Shown: positions 41,513 to 49,690 of the stretch, in pieces
How positions within the stretch are numbered: position 1 is the stretch's first letter
Layout: each line of letters begins with the position of its first letter
NCBI RefSeq assembly: GCF_001421715.1
Contig: NZ_LMKP01000008.1
Coordinates: 1 to 64,000, forward strand
Length of the DNA: 64,000 nt
DNA from: Sphingomonas sp. Leaf22
GTDB lineage: Bacteria; Pseudomonadota; Alphaproteobacteria; Sphingomonadales; Sphingomonadaceae
Direction of reading: 5' to 3'
Notes under the pieces: generated by a model
Database searches by the model: none
What the model was told of the DNA's origin: nothing
What the model saw: the letters and a program-made list of their open reading frames with translations, nothing else
Position numbers and translations under genes: made by a program

Positions 41513-43663
41513 TCAGAGGATGAAGTCGCTGGCCGCCAGCTTGTAGTGGAATTCTTCGAGCCGGATGCCGAAATCAGCCTTGCCATCACCGTTCAGGTCG
41601 ACTTCGACCTGGGTGTAATCGTCGATCACTTCGTAGCGGAGTTGCCCGGCCTTGCGACCGAATTCGGCGGTGCCGATAAAGGTCATCGCCTGATTGCCGC
41701 TCATCTTGGTGTTGGCGTCGAGCGCCGACAGGTCGATGACGTCGTCGCCGCGCGTGAAGTCGAGGATGCGGTCCATCGTGCTACCCTTGGATTCGTTGCC
41801 GGCAAGGTAGCGGAAGGTGTCGCGCCCGGCCCCACCGGTCAGCCAGTCGCGATTGGTGCCGCCGATCAGAATGTCGTCGCCGGCCCCGCCGGACAGCCTG
41901 TCCTCGCCTTCGCCGCCTTCCAGCCAATCCTTGCCGGCACCGCCCGTCAGGATGTCGTCGCCCTTCAATCCGTACAGGGAATTGCCGGCGTCGTTGGCGA
42001 TCAGCTTGTTGTCGCTGCTGTTGCCCGTTCCGCGCCGCGCGCCACCCGACAGCGTCAGGTTCTCGACATTGGCGGTCAGCGTCCAGTCGATCGTCGCGAT
42101 GACGGTGTCGTTGCCGGCCTTGTACGCCTCGACCGTCTCGTCGCCGACATTGTCGACATAATAGGTGTCGTTGCCGGTACCGCCGATCAGTCGGTCCGCA
42201 CCACCCAGACCGTCGAGCACATCATCGCCCCAGCCGCCGTTCAGGACATTCGCCACCGCGTTGCCGATGATGACGTTGTCCAGCTTGTTGCCGGTCCCGC
42301 TGATCGCGGTACCGTCGAGCTTCAGATCCTCGAACGAATTGCCCAGGACCCAGTCGACGGTGGCGTGGACCACGTCATGGCCCTCGCCGACCCGCTCGGT
42401 CAGCACGTCGCGGGCGTTATCGACATAATAGACGTCGTCGCCAAGGCCGCCGGTCAGGATATCGGCCCCCGCCCCGCCGTCGAGCACGTCGTTGCCCTTG
42501 CCCCCGATCAGCGTGTTGGCGGCGCTGTCGCCGACCAGAACATCCTTGAAATTGCTGCCGACCACTTCCTCGATCGACACATATTTCAGGCCATCGAGCT
42601 TGACGGTGACCCCCCCCGTCGCGGTCGAGAAATCGACCTTGTCATAGGTGCCGGCGGTGCCGATCCGCCCCGCAGACGTTGTGGTGTTGACGACCGTTCC
42701 GGTCGAAACGGGATCGGGTGCCCACAATTGCGCCAGCCCGACATCGCGACCATCGGCCAGGTTCGACAGCAACGTGTCGAGCGACGCCTTCCCGTTGCCG
42801 TTCTTGTCGAGCAGGCCGACATTATAACCGTTGAACCACTTGCCGGCGCCCCAATAGGTGCCCGACAAGCCGTAATCGTTCATCGCGTCGAGCATGTTGT
42901 CGAGCGCGACCTGCCAGCGCGGATCGTCCGAAGGGACGCCGAATTCGCCGATGAAGCCGCGTGCGCCCTTTTCCTCCAGCCACGCGACGAACGCCTGCAA
43001 CCGCTTCACGCCGACATCGGCGGTGGCCCCTTCCGCATCGTAGCTGCCGGCATAGGTGCCCGACTGGTTCTTATCGAGGTAGAGGTGCGCCTCGTAGACG
43101 ATGTTGTCGGCCGGGTCCTTGATGTCCAGATTGGGGTTGTTCGACCCCCAGTTGGTCGCATTGGCCCAGCTTTCGCCCTCGACGAAGATCGTGGTCTTGT
43201 CGCCCAGCGCACGGATCGCATCGACCGCCGCCTGCGCCGCCGCCGGCCATACCGTCTTGTTCGGCATGTTGTGCGGCTCGTTCATCAGGTCATAGCCGTA
43301 CACCGCCGGCTTGTCGCCGATGGCATCGGCCAGCTTCGACCAGAAATCGGCGAACTTCTCGACCGGAACATCGGCGGTGCCGATCGCCTTGCCGGCAAAG
43401 CGGCCGTAATTATGGACGTCGATGACCACCTTCATGCCCAGGCTCTGGGCATTGTCGAGGAACTTGGTCAGCCGCGCCATTTCCTGCTCGTCGAGCGGCC
43501 CGCCCAGCTTGTCTTGCAGTCGTTCCCACTTCACCGGAAGACGAACGAGTTCGATACCCTTTTGCGCGTAAAAGGTCAGATCCTTCAGCGATGGGTAGAC
43601 ATAGTCATAGCCATAGCGGTCGCCCTTGCCGAACTCCGCACCGGACAGGTTGATACCAAGCAT
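41513..43663 (-). CDS. Type I-secreted GH5 endoglucanase with RTX repeats
   Basis: The 716-residue protein begins directly with a GH5 cellulase-like barrel (about 1-300) and no Sec signal: GINLSGAEFG, LPVKWERL, VVIDVHNYGR, acid/base E129 in DLMNEP and nucleophile E240 in GFIGEFGVP. Residues about 330-640 hold many RTX nonapeptide-like repeats in at least three blocks (GGKGNDVLDGGAGADIL, GGWGDDVLDGLGGADRL, GGEGEDRLSGGAGDDIL). The C-terminal M10_C-like domain ends KLAASDFIL, a classical acidic-hydrophobic type I export end. It does not carry the DxNxDGxI module seen in the other substrates. It should cut beta-1,4-glucan outside the cell, possibly the native polymer's backbone. Confidence 0.9.
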   Translation of the reverse strand: MLGINLSGAEFGKGDRYGYDYVYPSLKDLTFYAQKGIELVRLPVKWERLQDKLGGPLDEQEMARLTKFLDNAQSLGMKVVIDVHNYGRFAGKAIGTADVPVEKFADFWSKLADAIGDKPAVYGYDLMNEPHNMPNKTVWPAAAQAAVDAIRALGDKTTIFVEGESWANATNWGSNNPNLDIKDPADNIVYEAHLYLDKNQSGTYAGSYDAEGATADVGVKRLQAFVAWLEEKGARGFIGEFGVPSDDPRWQVALDNMLDAMNDYGLSGTYWGAGKWFNGYNVGLLDKNGNGKASLDTLLSNLADGRDVGLAQLWAPDPVSTGTVVNTTTSAGRIGTAGTYDKVDFSTATGGVTVKLDGLKYVSIEEVVGSNFKDVLVGDSAANTLIGGKGNDVLDGGAGADILTGGLGDDVYYVDNARDVLTERVGEGHDVVHATVDWVLGNSFEDLKLDGTAISGTGNKLDNVIIGNAVANVLNGGWGDDVLDGLGGADRLIGGTGNDTYYVDNVGDETVEAYKAGNDTVIATIDWTLTANVENLTLSGGARRGTGNSSDNKLIANDAGNSLYGLKGDDILTGGAGKDWLEGGEGEDRLSGGAGDDILIGGTNRDWLTGGAGRDTFRYLAGNESKGSTMDRILDFTRGDDVIDLSALDANTKMSGNQAMTFIGTAEFGRKAGQLRYEVIDDYTQVEVDLNGDGKADFGIRLEEFHYKLAASDFIL

Positions 43664-43769
43664 TTCAGACCCCGCAGCCGTCGCAGTTGTGCGACCTTCC
43701 CGGGCTTTATGCTGCCAAGCCTGTCGATAATCGGTTGCGTGATCCGGATAACGCGCCGTTCATCACATT

Positions 43770-44510
43770 TTAGTCGTTACGCCTGCGATCCTTTAGGATA
43801 CCAAGCAGGAATCGCGGATTGCCGAGGACATACCGGTCGAACATGCGCCGCGGCTCCAGCGCGAGGCGATAGACCCACTCCAGCCGCGCCGCACGCAGCC
43901 AGCCCGGCGCGCGCGGGATCGCGCCGGAGGTGAAATCGAGAAACGCGCCGACGCTCATCGATGCCATCCCGATCTTCGCCGCATGTTCCGCCGCGAAAAT
44001 CTCCTGTCGCGGCTGGCCCATGCCGATGATCAGCAGATTCGCACCCGATCGCGCAATCTCGTCGACCAGCGCAGCCTCTTCGTCCGGTTCGAAATAGCCG
44101 TCGCGCACACCCATGACACGGTGGCGCGGATACCGTTCCGCGATGATCGCGCCCGCCTGCGCGGCGACGCCCGGCCGGCTGCCGAGCAGGAACAAGCGCA
44201 GGTCGTGGCGGCTTCGTTCGAAGAAGATCGGAATGAAGTCGCTGCCATTGACGTTCGCCGGGAACGGCGCGCCATATAGCAGCTTGCGCGCCATATCGAC
44301 GCCGATCCCGTCGTTCAGCACCAGACTGTCGGAATAGGCGTCGACCAGTCGCCGGTCGGTCCGGGCCAGGTTGACGCTGTGCGCGTTGCAGAAGGTGACG
44401 CTGCCACCATCGGCTGCGTCGATACGGTCGTCGACCGCCGCCACCGCTTCGTCAAAGGTCACGACGGCGATATCGACCGGGCCGATCCTGCTGGTTTCCG
44501 CCTCGATCAT
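43770..44510 (-). CDS. GT26 (WecG/TagA/CpsF) glycosyltransferase, possibly GumM-like
   Basis: The 246-residue enzyme shows the GT26 pattern: TFCNAHSVNLA, LNDGIGVDMARKLL, NGSDFIP, LFLLGSRPGVA, GYFEPDEE and the signature LIIGMGQPRQE, with a membrane-associating basic C-terminal part (WLRAARLEWVYRLALEPRRMFDRY). GumM, the beta-1,4-glucosyltransferase making lipid-linked cellobiose in xanthan synthesis, belongs to GT26. With gumH- and gumK-like genes nearby that is the best guess, but GT26 also holds ManNAcA and ManNAc transferases. Start 44510 follows GGAG; a longer frame extends to 44573. Confidence 0.82.
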   Translation of the reverse strand: MIEAETSRIGPVDIAVVTFDEAVAAVDDRIDAADGGSVTFCNAHSVNLARTDRRLVDAYSDSLVLNDGIGVDMARKLLYGAPFPANVNGSDFIPIFFERSRHDLRLFLLGSRPGVAAQAGAIIAERYPRHRVMGVRDGYFEPDEEAALVDEIARSGANLLIIGMGQPRQEIFAAEHAAKIGMASMSVGAFLDFTSGAIPRAPGWLRAARLEWVYRLALEPRRMFDRYVLGNPRFLLGILKDRRRND

Positions 44511-44632
44511 TCCTGCTCCGTCGGGTTGGTATGTGCGCACTATGGTGAACCCGGCGCTAAGCCTGTTGCTCAACCGCCCCGCAACCGCGCTCGTAGCAAT
44601 GCCTCGGACGAATAGTCAATCGAGGCGGGCCG

Positions 44633-45079
44633 ATGACCGATACTGCCGATCCCTATACGGTACTCGATATCGATCGTGGCGCGGATCCCGACCAGATCAA
44701 GCGCGCGTTTCGACGGATGATCGCGCAGTGGCATCCCGACCGGTCGCGCGATACCGATGCCGCCGATCGCGCGGCGGCGATCATCAGCGCCTATCGTACG
44801 CTATCCGATCCGGAACGGCGTCGGATGGTCGATCGACGGCAGACCATCCGGCCGATGCCGTCGGGGACCGACCGGCGACAGACCATTCGCCGGACGGCGG
44901 ATCGCGCTGCGGTATCGCGGTCGCCGTGCCCGCCGGTGCGGGTCCGCGACGGCGCATCGGCGGCCGTTGCGTTCGCGCTCATCGCCTATGTGCTTTCCCC
45001 CGATATCCGCGCCTATCAGCGCGACCGGGGCGACGGTGCCGCCGTCGCGGCAGCAACCGTCATCGGTCTGGAACGATGA
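44633..45079 (+). CDS. Membrane-anchored J-domain protein
   Basis: The 148-residue protein has an N-terminal J domain (about 5-65: DPYTVLDIDRGADPDQIKRAFRRM, catalytic HPD in QWHPDRS, AYRTLSDPERR), a basic middle with a repeated RRQTIR motif, and a single C-terminal hydrophobic helix (about 107-122, AAVAFALIAYVLS). It would recruit and stimulate a DnaK-type chaperone near the membrane. It is isolated between the GT26 gene and a predicted type I substrate gene, which hints at help with keeping substrates unfolded, but that is inference. Confidence 0.75.
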   Translation: MTDTADPYTVLDIDRGADPDQIKRAFRRMIAQWHPDRSRDTDAADRAAAIISAYRTLSDPERRRMVDRRQTIRPMPSGTDRRQTIRRTADRAAVSRSPCPPVRVRDGASAAVAFALIAYVLSPDIRAYQRDRGDGAAVAAATVIGLER

Positions 45080-45107
45080 AAAGCCCGACACTTTCGTGCC
45101 GGGCTTT
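45079..45107. terminator. Bidirectional terminator
   Basis: AAAGCCCGACAC pairs with GTGCCGGGCTTT (one mismatch) around TTTC, between the convergent J-domain gene and the repeat-protein gene; A and T runs at the two ends would serve both directions. Confidence 0.8.
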
Positions 45108-45129
45108 CCGTCCGTTACCGAAGGTACGC

Positions 45130-45915
45130 TTACGCGCCCGGGGTCGGATCAAAGGTCGAGTCGGTGGTGCCGTAGTAATAGTACGTCACGCCGCCGATTT
45201 CGTTCGAACCCAGGTACTTGACCGACGTCTGGTCGGTGAAGTTCAGCTGGCCGCCCGGGCCACCCGCCGGATCGGTTGCCGCCGGACCGTTCGAACCCGA
45301 AATGTCGAGCACGCCGTTCTTGCCGAACGTCACGGTGTCGTTCATGTCGCTGTCGAAGATCATCGACGTGCTGACGAGCAGATCGTCGCTGCCGAAGTTG
45401 CTGATCGTGTCGCCACCGAGGTTCAGGCCCAGCGCGTTGTCATGGAACAGCACCTTGGCGCCGCCTGCCATGTTGAACGAGTTGTCGCCGACCGTGCCTT
45501 CGATCACGTTGGTGCGGCCGAAGGGCTCCCACAAGTTCTTCAGCGTTGCCGATTCGGCATAAACGTATCCGCCGTTCTTGTTGCCGAGATAGCGCAGTTC
45601 GGTGACGAGAGCGTTTTCGCCGGCGAGCTGCAGCTGGTCCTGACCGGCATTGCGACGGCTGACGCGATCGATGTCGAGGACGCCGTTCGAACCGAACTGG
45701 ATGAAGCCATCGCCATTGCCGTCAAAGATCTGACGGTTGTTGATGATCGAGTCGTTTGCGCCCCAACCGATGAACAGGTCGTTGCCGACATTGCCATTGG
45801 CGATGACGAATGCGTTTGCACCGTCGCCGGCCTGATACGTGTCGCTGTTGCCGTTCGCGACCACATCCTGCTGGGTCGCGGTCGTGATCAGAACACTGTT
45901 ATCACCAAATGCCAT
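45130..45915 (-). CDS. Small two-module repeat protein, predicted type I-exported surface protein (copy 2)
   Basis: The 261-residue acidic protein is a paralogue of the one at 21136-21954 over its full length: MAFGDNSVLITTATQQDV, FVIANGNVGNDLFIGWG, IFDGNGDGFIQFG, GVLDIDRVSRRNAG, ELRYLGNK, then FGSDDLLVSTSMIFD, FGKNGVLDISGSNGP, VKYLG and TYYYYGTTD. No Sec signal and no RTX nonapeptides. The two DxNxDG/DSDMND loops are EF-hand-like (second one degraded). A near-ideal AAGGAGGA ribosome site lies seven bases before the ATG, indicating high expression. Structural matrix or adhesion role is a guess. Confidence 0.75.
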   Translation of the reverse strand: MAFGDNSVLITTATQQDVVANGNSDTYQAGDGANAFVIANGNVGNDLFIGWGANDSIINNRQIFDGNGDGFIQFGSNGVLDIDRVSRRNAGQDQLQLAGENALVTELRYLGNKNGGYVYAESATLKNLWEPFGRTNVIEGTVGDNSFNMAGGAKVLFHDNALGLNLGGDTISNFGSDDLLVSTSMIFDSDMNDTVTFGKNGVLDISGSNGPAATDPAGGPGGQLNFTDQTSVKYLGSNEIGGVTYYYYGTTDSTFDPTPGA

Positions 45916-46307
45916 AAAATAATCCTCCTTGTTGCCCCGGAGGTGCGCGGTGGCCGACGATCGACTCCCTGCACCATTCGGTCCCCCCTTTTCCGCGCAA
46001 AGGCAGGAAACAGGTTTGTCGAATGTCTTCACCCGGGTCAGCAACGTCACTTCGACGAGCACCGCATTTACTGTCGAGTAACCATTTCGTTCCCGGTCGG
46101 AGACGGCCTTTTACATATGTCTTGTTGCGGGACAGCACAAGCGTGGCAAATATGTATCAAACCGGGATCAACTTATTGAAAAACAACTAGTTCCCGCAAA
46201 CGATATCGCCGTCGATACGCATGCGTTACGATCCCTTGACTTCTGCGGTTTTTAGGCGGGAATCGACCGTAGACTACCCGGCCGAAACGCCCCCGTCGCA
46301 GCGATTT
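45916..46307. other. Intergenic region, A/T-rich promoter candidate
   Basis: 392 bp without a credible gene. The part at about 46130-46250 is unusually A/T-rich for this genome (for example TATGTATCAAA, TTATTGAAAAACAAC) and probably carries the promoter of the small repeat-protein gene, with a long leader of about 200 bp. The last 60 bp form the 3' flank of the smr gene. Confidence 0.45.
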
Positions 46308-46865
46308 TCAGCCCGTTCGGTTGCGCCGCAAAATAAGGTAGAGCGCGCCCCCTCCGCCATGCCTTGGATGCGCGCCGCGAATTGATGCGATGCGGTCGAC
46401 GTGCCGGCCGGCCGCGATCCAGTCGCCGATCGCCGCCCGAATCGCCCCGCGGGCATGCGGCCGTTCCGATTCGGCACGCGGCGGGCGACCGGTCACGACC
46501 AGCAGCACCCGGTCGCCGCGAACGATCGCCCGTCCCAGTTCCTGATCGAGCCGCGCATGGGCCGATGCCAGCGTATGGCCGTGCAGATCGATCGTCGCAT
46601 CGGGACTGACCAGTCCGCGCGCCAGCTTGTGGTCCCAGCTCGCGTCGAGCGTATCGCCGGGCGTCCGTGCCGGGCGTGCGGGCTTGACGGCGGGTGACGC
46701 GATCGGCCGCGCGGGCTTGGGCTTGGGCGCACCATGTTGTTCCAGCACCGCGAGAGGAGCGACGGGTCGCGCGCCGTGCAGCGGCTTTACCGCCGCGACG
46801 ACCCGCGCCCACAGCGCCGCCTCACCCGGATCAAGGCGTCGGCCGGCCACTCGCGATCCGTGCAA
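46308..46865 (-). CDS. smrA: Smr/MutS2-domain DNA-binding or nuclease-like protein
   Basis: The 185-residue protein has an N-terminal family segment (RRLDPGEAALWARVVAAVKPL), a Pro/Ala/Lys linker (about 40-70) and a C-terminal Smr domain: TIDLHGHTLASA, VTGRPP, RGAIR, HPRHGGGGALYLILRR. Smr domains are nicking or nucleic-acid-binding modules; the cellular role in this group is not settled. TTG 46865 gives a 35-bp overlap with mltA; GTG 46850 (VAGRRLDPG) is equally possible. The smr-mltA-tim44 order on one strand is typical of sphingomonads. Confidence 0.8.
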   Translation of the reverse strand: MHGSRVAGRRLDPGEAALWARVVAAVKPLHGARPVAPLAVLEQHGAPKPKPARPIASPAVKPARPARTPGDTLDASWDHKLARGLVSPDATIDLHGHTLASAHARLDQELGRAIVRGDRVLLVVTGRPPRAESERPHARGAIRAAIGDWIAAGRHVDRIASIRGAHPRHGGGGALYLILRRNRTG

Positions 46866-48108
46866 CGGTTCCGATCGGCAGCAGCAGGAACGCCGTGCCG
46901 CGCGCGCTCATGCCGCCCGCGATCGCCCGCGCTTCGTCGCCCGCACCCCAGAACGTATCGAAACGATTGGTGCCCTTGATCGCGCCGCCGGTATCCTGCG
47001 CCACCCACAGGCCGGAGGCATCGGTGCGATCCATCGACAGGAACACCGGCGCGCCCAGCGGCACGAAGCGGACATCGGTCGCCACGCTGGCATTGCCGGT
47101 CACCGGTAGGCCCATCGCGCCCAGCGGCCCCGGCCCGGTCAGTTCGCGAAAGAACACGAAGCTCTTGTTCTCGCGCATCACCGCGCGCCCCTGTTCGGGA
47201 TTGGCGCGCAGCCACGCCATCAGCCCCTGCATCGACGCCTGCCCCGGTCCGATCAGCCCGCGATCACGCATCAACTTGCCGATGCCGGTATAGTCGCGGC
47301 CATTCTGCCCGGCATAGCCGATGCGCATGACTCCGCCATCGGGCAGCCGCAGCCGCCCCGAACCCTGTACCTGCAAAAAGAACATCTCGACCGGATCGGC
47401 CGCCCACGCGATTTCGAGGCCGCGTCCGGCCAGCGCGCCTTCCTCGATCGCCGTTCGATCATAATAGGGTATCAGCTTCGCGCCATCGACCCGACCGCGA
47501 ACCCGCTTGCCCTTCAGATCGGTCGAAAACAGGCCGAGATCGGCCTCGATCAGATCGCCCGGCACACCATAGACCGGTGTTTCATACCCCGATTGCCGCG
47601 TTCGCGATCCGTGGATTTCCGGTTCGTAATAGCCGGTGGCGAACGCCTTGCCGTCGCCGACCTGCGCGGTTTCGAACCATTGCCCGAAGAATGCCCGCGC
47701 CTGCCCCGTCCCGGTCGACCGTGCCGCATCACACGCGCCCTGCCAGTCGGCCCCCTGCGTCAGCCCGGTCGGATCGGTCCGCCGCACCAGCGAGGGACAG
47801 GAGATGCGAAACGCCGCCAGCGCGCGCGCGGCGGACTCTTCGGTCAGTGGCAGCGTCGCGACCGGCGGTCCGGCGACGACCCCCGCCGCAAGCGCGGTGA
47901 CAGCGCCATCGACCGCAGCGCCGCCGGTAATCGGCGGCAGCGGGACCGCACCGGTCGGCTGACGAACCGCAACCGGGCGCTGCACCGGTGCCTGAGCGCG
48001 GGTGGCAGGACGCGCCGACGTCGTCGTCTCCACGCCCCGCGGCACGATCGCATTCGAACAGCCAGCCAGCAGCAGCGCGGCAAGCGCCGCCAATCCCCCC
48101 TTGCGCAT
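46831..48108 (-). CDS. mltA: Membrane-bound lytic murein transglycosylase A
   Basis: The 425-residue lipoprotein (MRKGGLAALAALLLAG-C17) has a long Pro/Thr linker, the MltA barrel domain (YYEPEIHGSR, LIPYYDRTAIEEGALAG, FFLQVQGSGRLRLPDG, GYAGQNGRDYTGIGKLM) and the 3D domain at the C terminus with catalytic Asp in AQDTGGAIKG. It cleaves glycan strands of peptidoglycan with formation of 1,6-anhydro-MurNAc at the outer membrane. It lies five bases after the Tim44-like stop and overlaps smr. Confidence 0.92.
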   Translation of the reverse strand: MRKGGLAALAALLLAGCSNAIVPRGVETTTSARPATRAQAPVQRPVAVRQPTGAVPLPPITGGAAVDGAVTALAAGVVAGPPVATLPLTEESAARALAAFRISCPSLVRRTDPTGLTQGADWQGACDAARSTGTGQARAFFGQWFETAQVGDGKAFATGYYEPEIHGSRTRQSGYETPVYGVPGDLIEADLGLFSTDLKGKRVRGRVDGAKLIPYYDRTAIEEGALAGRGLEIAWAADPVEMFFLQVQGSGRLRLPDGGVMRIGYAGQNGRDYTGIGKLMRDRGLIGPGQASMQGLMAWLRANPEQGRAVMRENKSFVFFRELTGPGPLGAMGLPVTGNASVATDVRFVPLGAPVFLSMDRTDASGLWVAQDTGGAIKGTNRFDTFWGAGDEARAIAGGMSARGTAFLLLPIGTVARIASGRPTP

Positions 48109-48113
48109 CGACG

Positions 48114-48758
48114 TCAGGCTTCGTCGGTATCGGCAAGCTTCCAGTTCGGGTCGTTGCTCTTGAGCACCCGCAGGAACGTCCAGACGTCATGCGTCTCGAC
48201 CGCGTCGGACATCGAGCCCGCGACGATATTGCCGTCGGCATCGCGGGTGATCGCGGCGATATCGGCATCGAAGAGCACCGATACGCGCGCCACGCCACCT
48301 TCGACCGACGCCTCCGTCACGACCGCGCGTTCGATCGATACCAGCCGGTTGTCGAGGACATGGCCCGCCGCGTTGCGATCGGCGATCGCCTGCGCGAACG
48401 CGTCGCGCACATCACGCTCGGTCAGCCACTCCAGCGTTGCCTCGTCGCCCTTCCAGAAGGCTTCGAGGATCATGCGATAGGCCGACTTCGCCCCTTCGAC
48501 GAATTGTGCGACGTCGAACGACGGGTCGGCGGCGATCAGCGCGCGCAGACCGCCCTCGGCCCCGCTGTCGACATGACGCTGGCCGAGCACGCGCGCTTCG
48601 GGCGTCACCTCGATCGGGCGCGCGACCGGCGGCGTCGCGATCCGCTCGTCCGCGGTGCGCGGCAACGGTTCATGGCCGGTACGCTTCCCCAGCACGGCAT
48701 AGAGCCGCATCGCCAGAAACGCCGCGACCATTGCGAGCAGGACGACAAAAACCACCAT
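48114..48758 (-). CDS. Tim44/TimA-like membrane protein
   Basis: The 214-residue protein has an N-terminal transmembrane helix (MVVFVVLLAMVAAFLAMRLYAVLG) and a C-terminal Tim44-like domain (about 70-214: FVEGAKSAYRMILEAFWKGD, LTERDVRDAFAQAI, DVWTFLRVLKSNDPNWKL). Alphaproteobacterial TimA proteins of this type lie at the inner membrane and have been implicated in protein handling. Start 48758 is supported by AAGGAAG seven bases upstream; an ATG six codons earlier would spoil the membrane helix start. It is divergent from secB, a conserved pairing. Confidence 0.88.
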   Translation of the reverse strand: MVVFVVLLAMVAAFLAMRLYAVLGKRTGHEPLPRTADERIATPPVARPIEVTPEARVLGQRHVDSGAEGGLRALIAADPSFDVAQFVEGAKSAYRMILEAFWKGDEATLEWLTERDVRDAFAQAIADRNAAGHVLDNRLVSIERAVVTEASVEGGVARVSVLFDADIAAITRDADGNIVAGSMSDAVETHDVWTFLRVLKSNDPNWKLADTDEA

Positions 48759-48937
48759 GCCTTCACTTCCTTCCATCGTCCGGACATAGGACCGAACGAG
48801 CGCGGATACAAACGGCGTGACGGCCATATGTTCACCCGGGTGGTCGACCCGTTGAATCGTGGTCTGGCCGCTGCTAGTCCGCGCCATCTTAACGCGGGAA
48901 GCGCCAAAGCTATCCGCCCGAGCCGACAGGGATCGAC

Positions 48938-49438
48938 ATGGACGAACAGAACGCCGCAGGCGGCATCGACGCCTTTGCCAACGGGGACGACAGCCAGCCG
49001 GCGGTCAACGTGATCACCCAGTACGTCAAGGACCTGTCGTTCGAGAACCCGAACGCGCCGGGCGTGTATCAGATCGCCGGTCAGCCCAAGCTGGACGTGC
49101 AGTTCAACATCGGTGCCAACCAGGTCGGCGACGACGTCCACGAAGTCGTGCTGAAGATCGAAGCGCGGGCCGAGGTCGAGGATCAGGTCATGTATCTGGT
49201 CGACCTGTCGTTCGCCGGCCTGTTCGGCCTCCGCAACATTCCGGCCGAACATCTGCAACCCTTCCTGCTCGGCGAAGCCCCGCGCATCCTGTTCCCCTTC
49301 GCTCGCCGCGTGCTGGCCGATGCGGTGCGCGACGGCGGCTTCCCGCCGCTGCTGCTCGAACCGATCGACTTCGCGCAACTGTATCTGTCGCAGGCCGAAC
49401 AGCAGGGCGCGCTCGGCGAAGTCGCCGGCCACGCCTGA
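48938..49438 (+). CDS. secB: Protein-export chaperone SecB
   Basis: The 166-residue cytoplasmic chaperone contains the SecB core: QYVKDLSFENPNAP, DVQFNIGAN, LKIEARA, YLVDLSFAGLF, LLGEAPRILFPFARRVLADAVRDGGFPPLLLEPIDF. It keeps Sec substrates unfolded and delivers them to SecA; in enterobacteria SecB also assists some type I substrates (HasA), which may be relevant here. AGGGATCG precedes the ATG. Confidence 0.95.
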   Translation: MDEQNAAGGIDAFANGDDSQPAVNVITQYVKDLSFENPNAPGVYQIAGQPKLDVQFNIGANQVGDDVHEVVLKIEARAEVEDQVMYLVDLSFAGLFGLRNIPAEHLQPFLLGEAPRILFPFARRVLADAVRDGGFPPLLLEPIDFAQLYLSQAEQQGALGEVAGHA

Positions 49439-49499
49439 TTTCTCGGGGTGGGCGCGGGATCACAGGGCTGATCGACATGGGGCAATTCGCTTCGTCGAG

Positions 49500-49666
49500 C
49501 GTCACCCCGGACTTGATCCGGGGTCCCGCTTCTTCTCTACCCGCCCGGAAAGCGGGACCCCGGATCAAGTCCGGGATGACGCGGATACTGGGGTTCAGAT
49601 CAGTGGCCAAAGCGTTCGATACGTGTCGATCCGTCCCCGTACCCCCGCCTGCGCCGGGGTACCGCC
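49500..49666. repeat. Long near-perfect inverted repeat plus REP unit
   Basis: Arms 49500-49531 and 49550-49581 (32 bp, one mismatch) begin CGTCACCCCGGACTTGATCC and enclose 18 bases. A separate unit CCCCGCCTGCGCCGGGG lies at about 49643-49659. The element fills the secB-murJ gap and could terminate secB transcription. Confidence 0.8.
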
Positions 49667-49690
49667 CGCACATCGATCGGCGCTAACCGC

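Noticed and set aside
41546..43933. 795-residue open frame on the plus strand opposite the GH5-RTX gene
   Set aside because: It mirrors the codon pattern of the real minus-strand gene, which has clear GH5 and RTX motifs; the plus frame is full of repeated Asp/Val/Ala with no family features.
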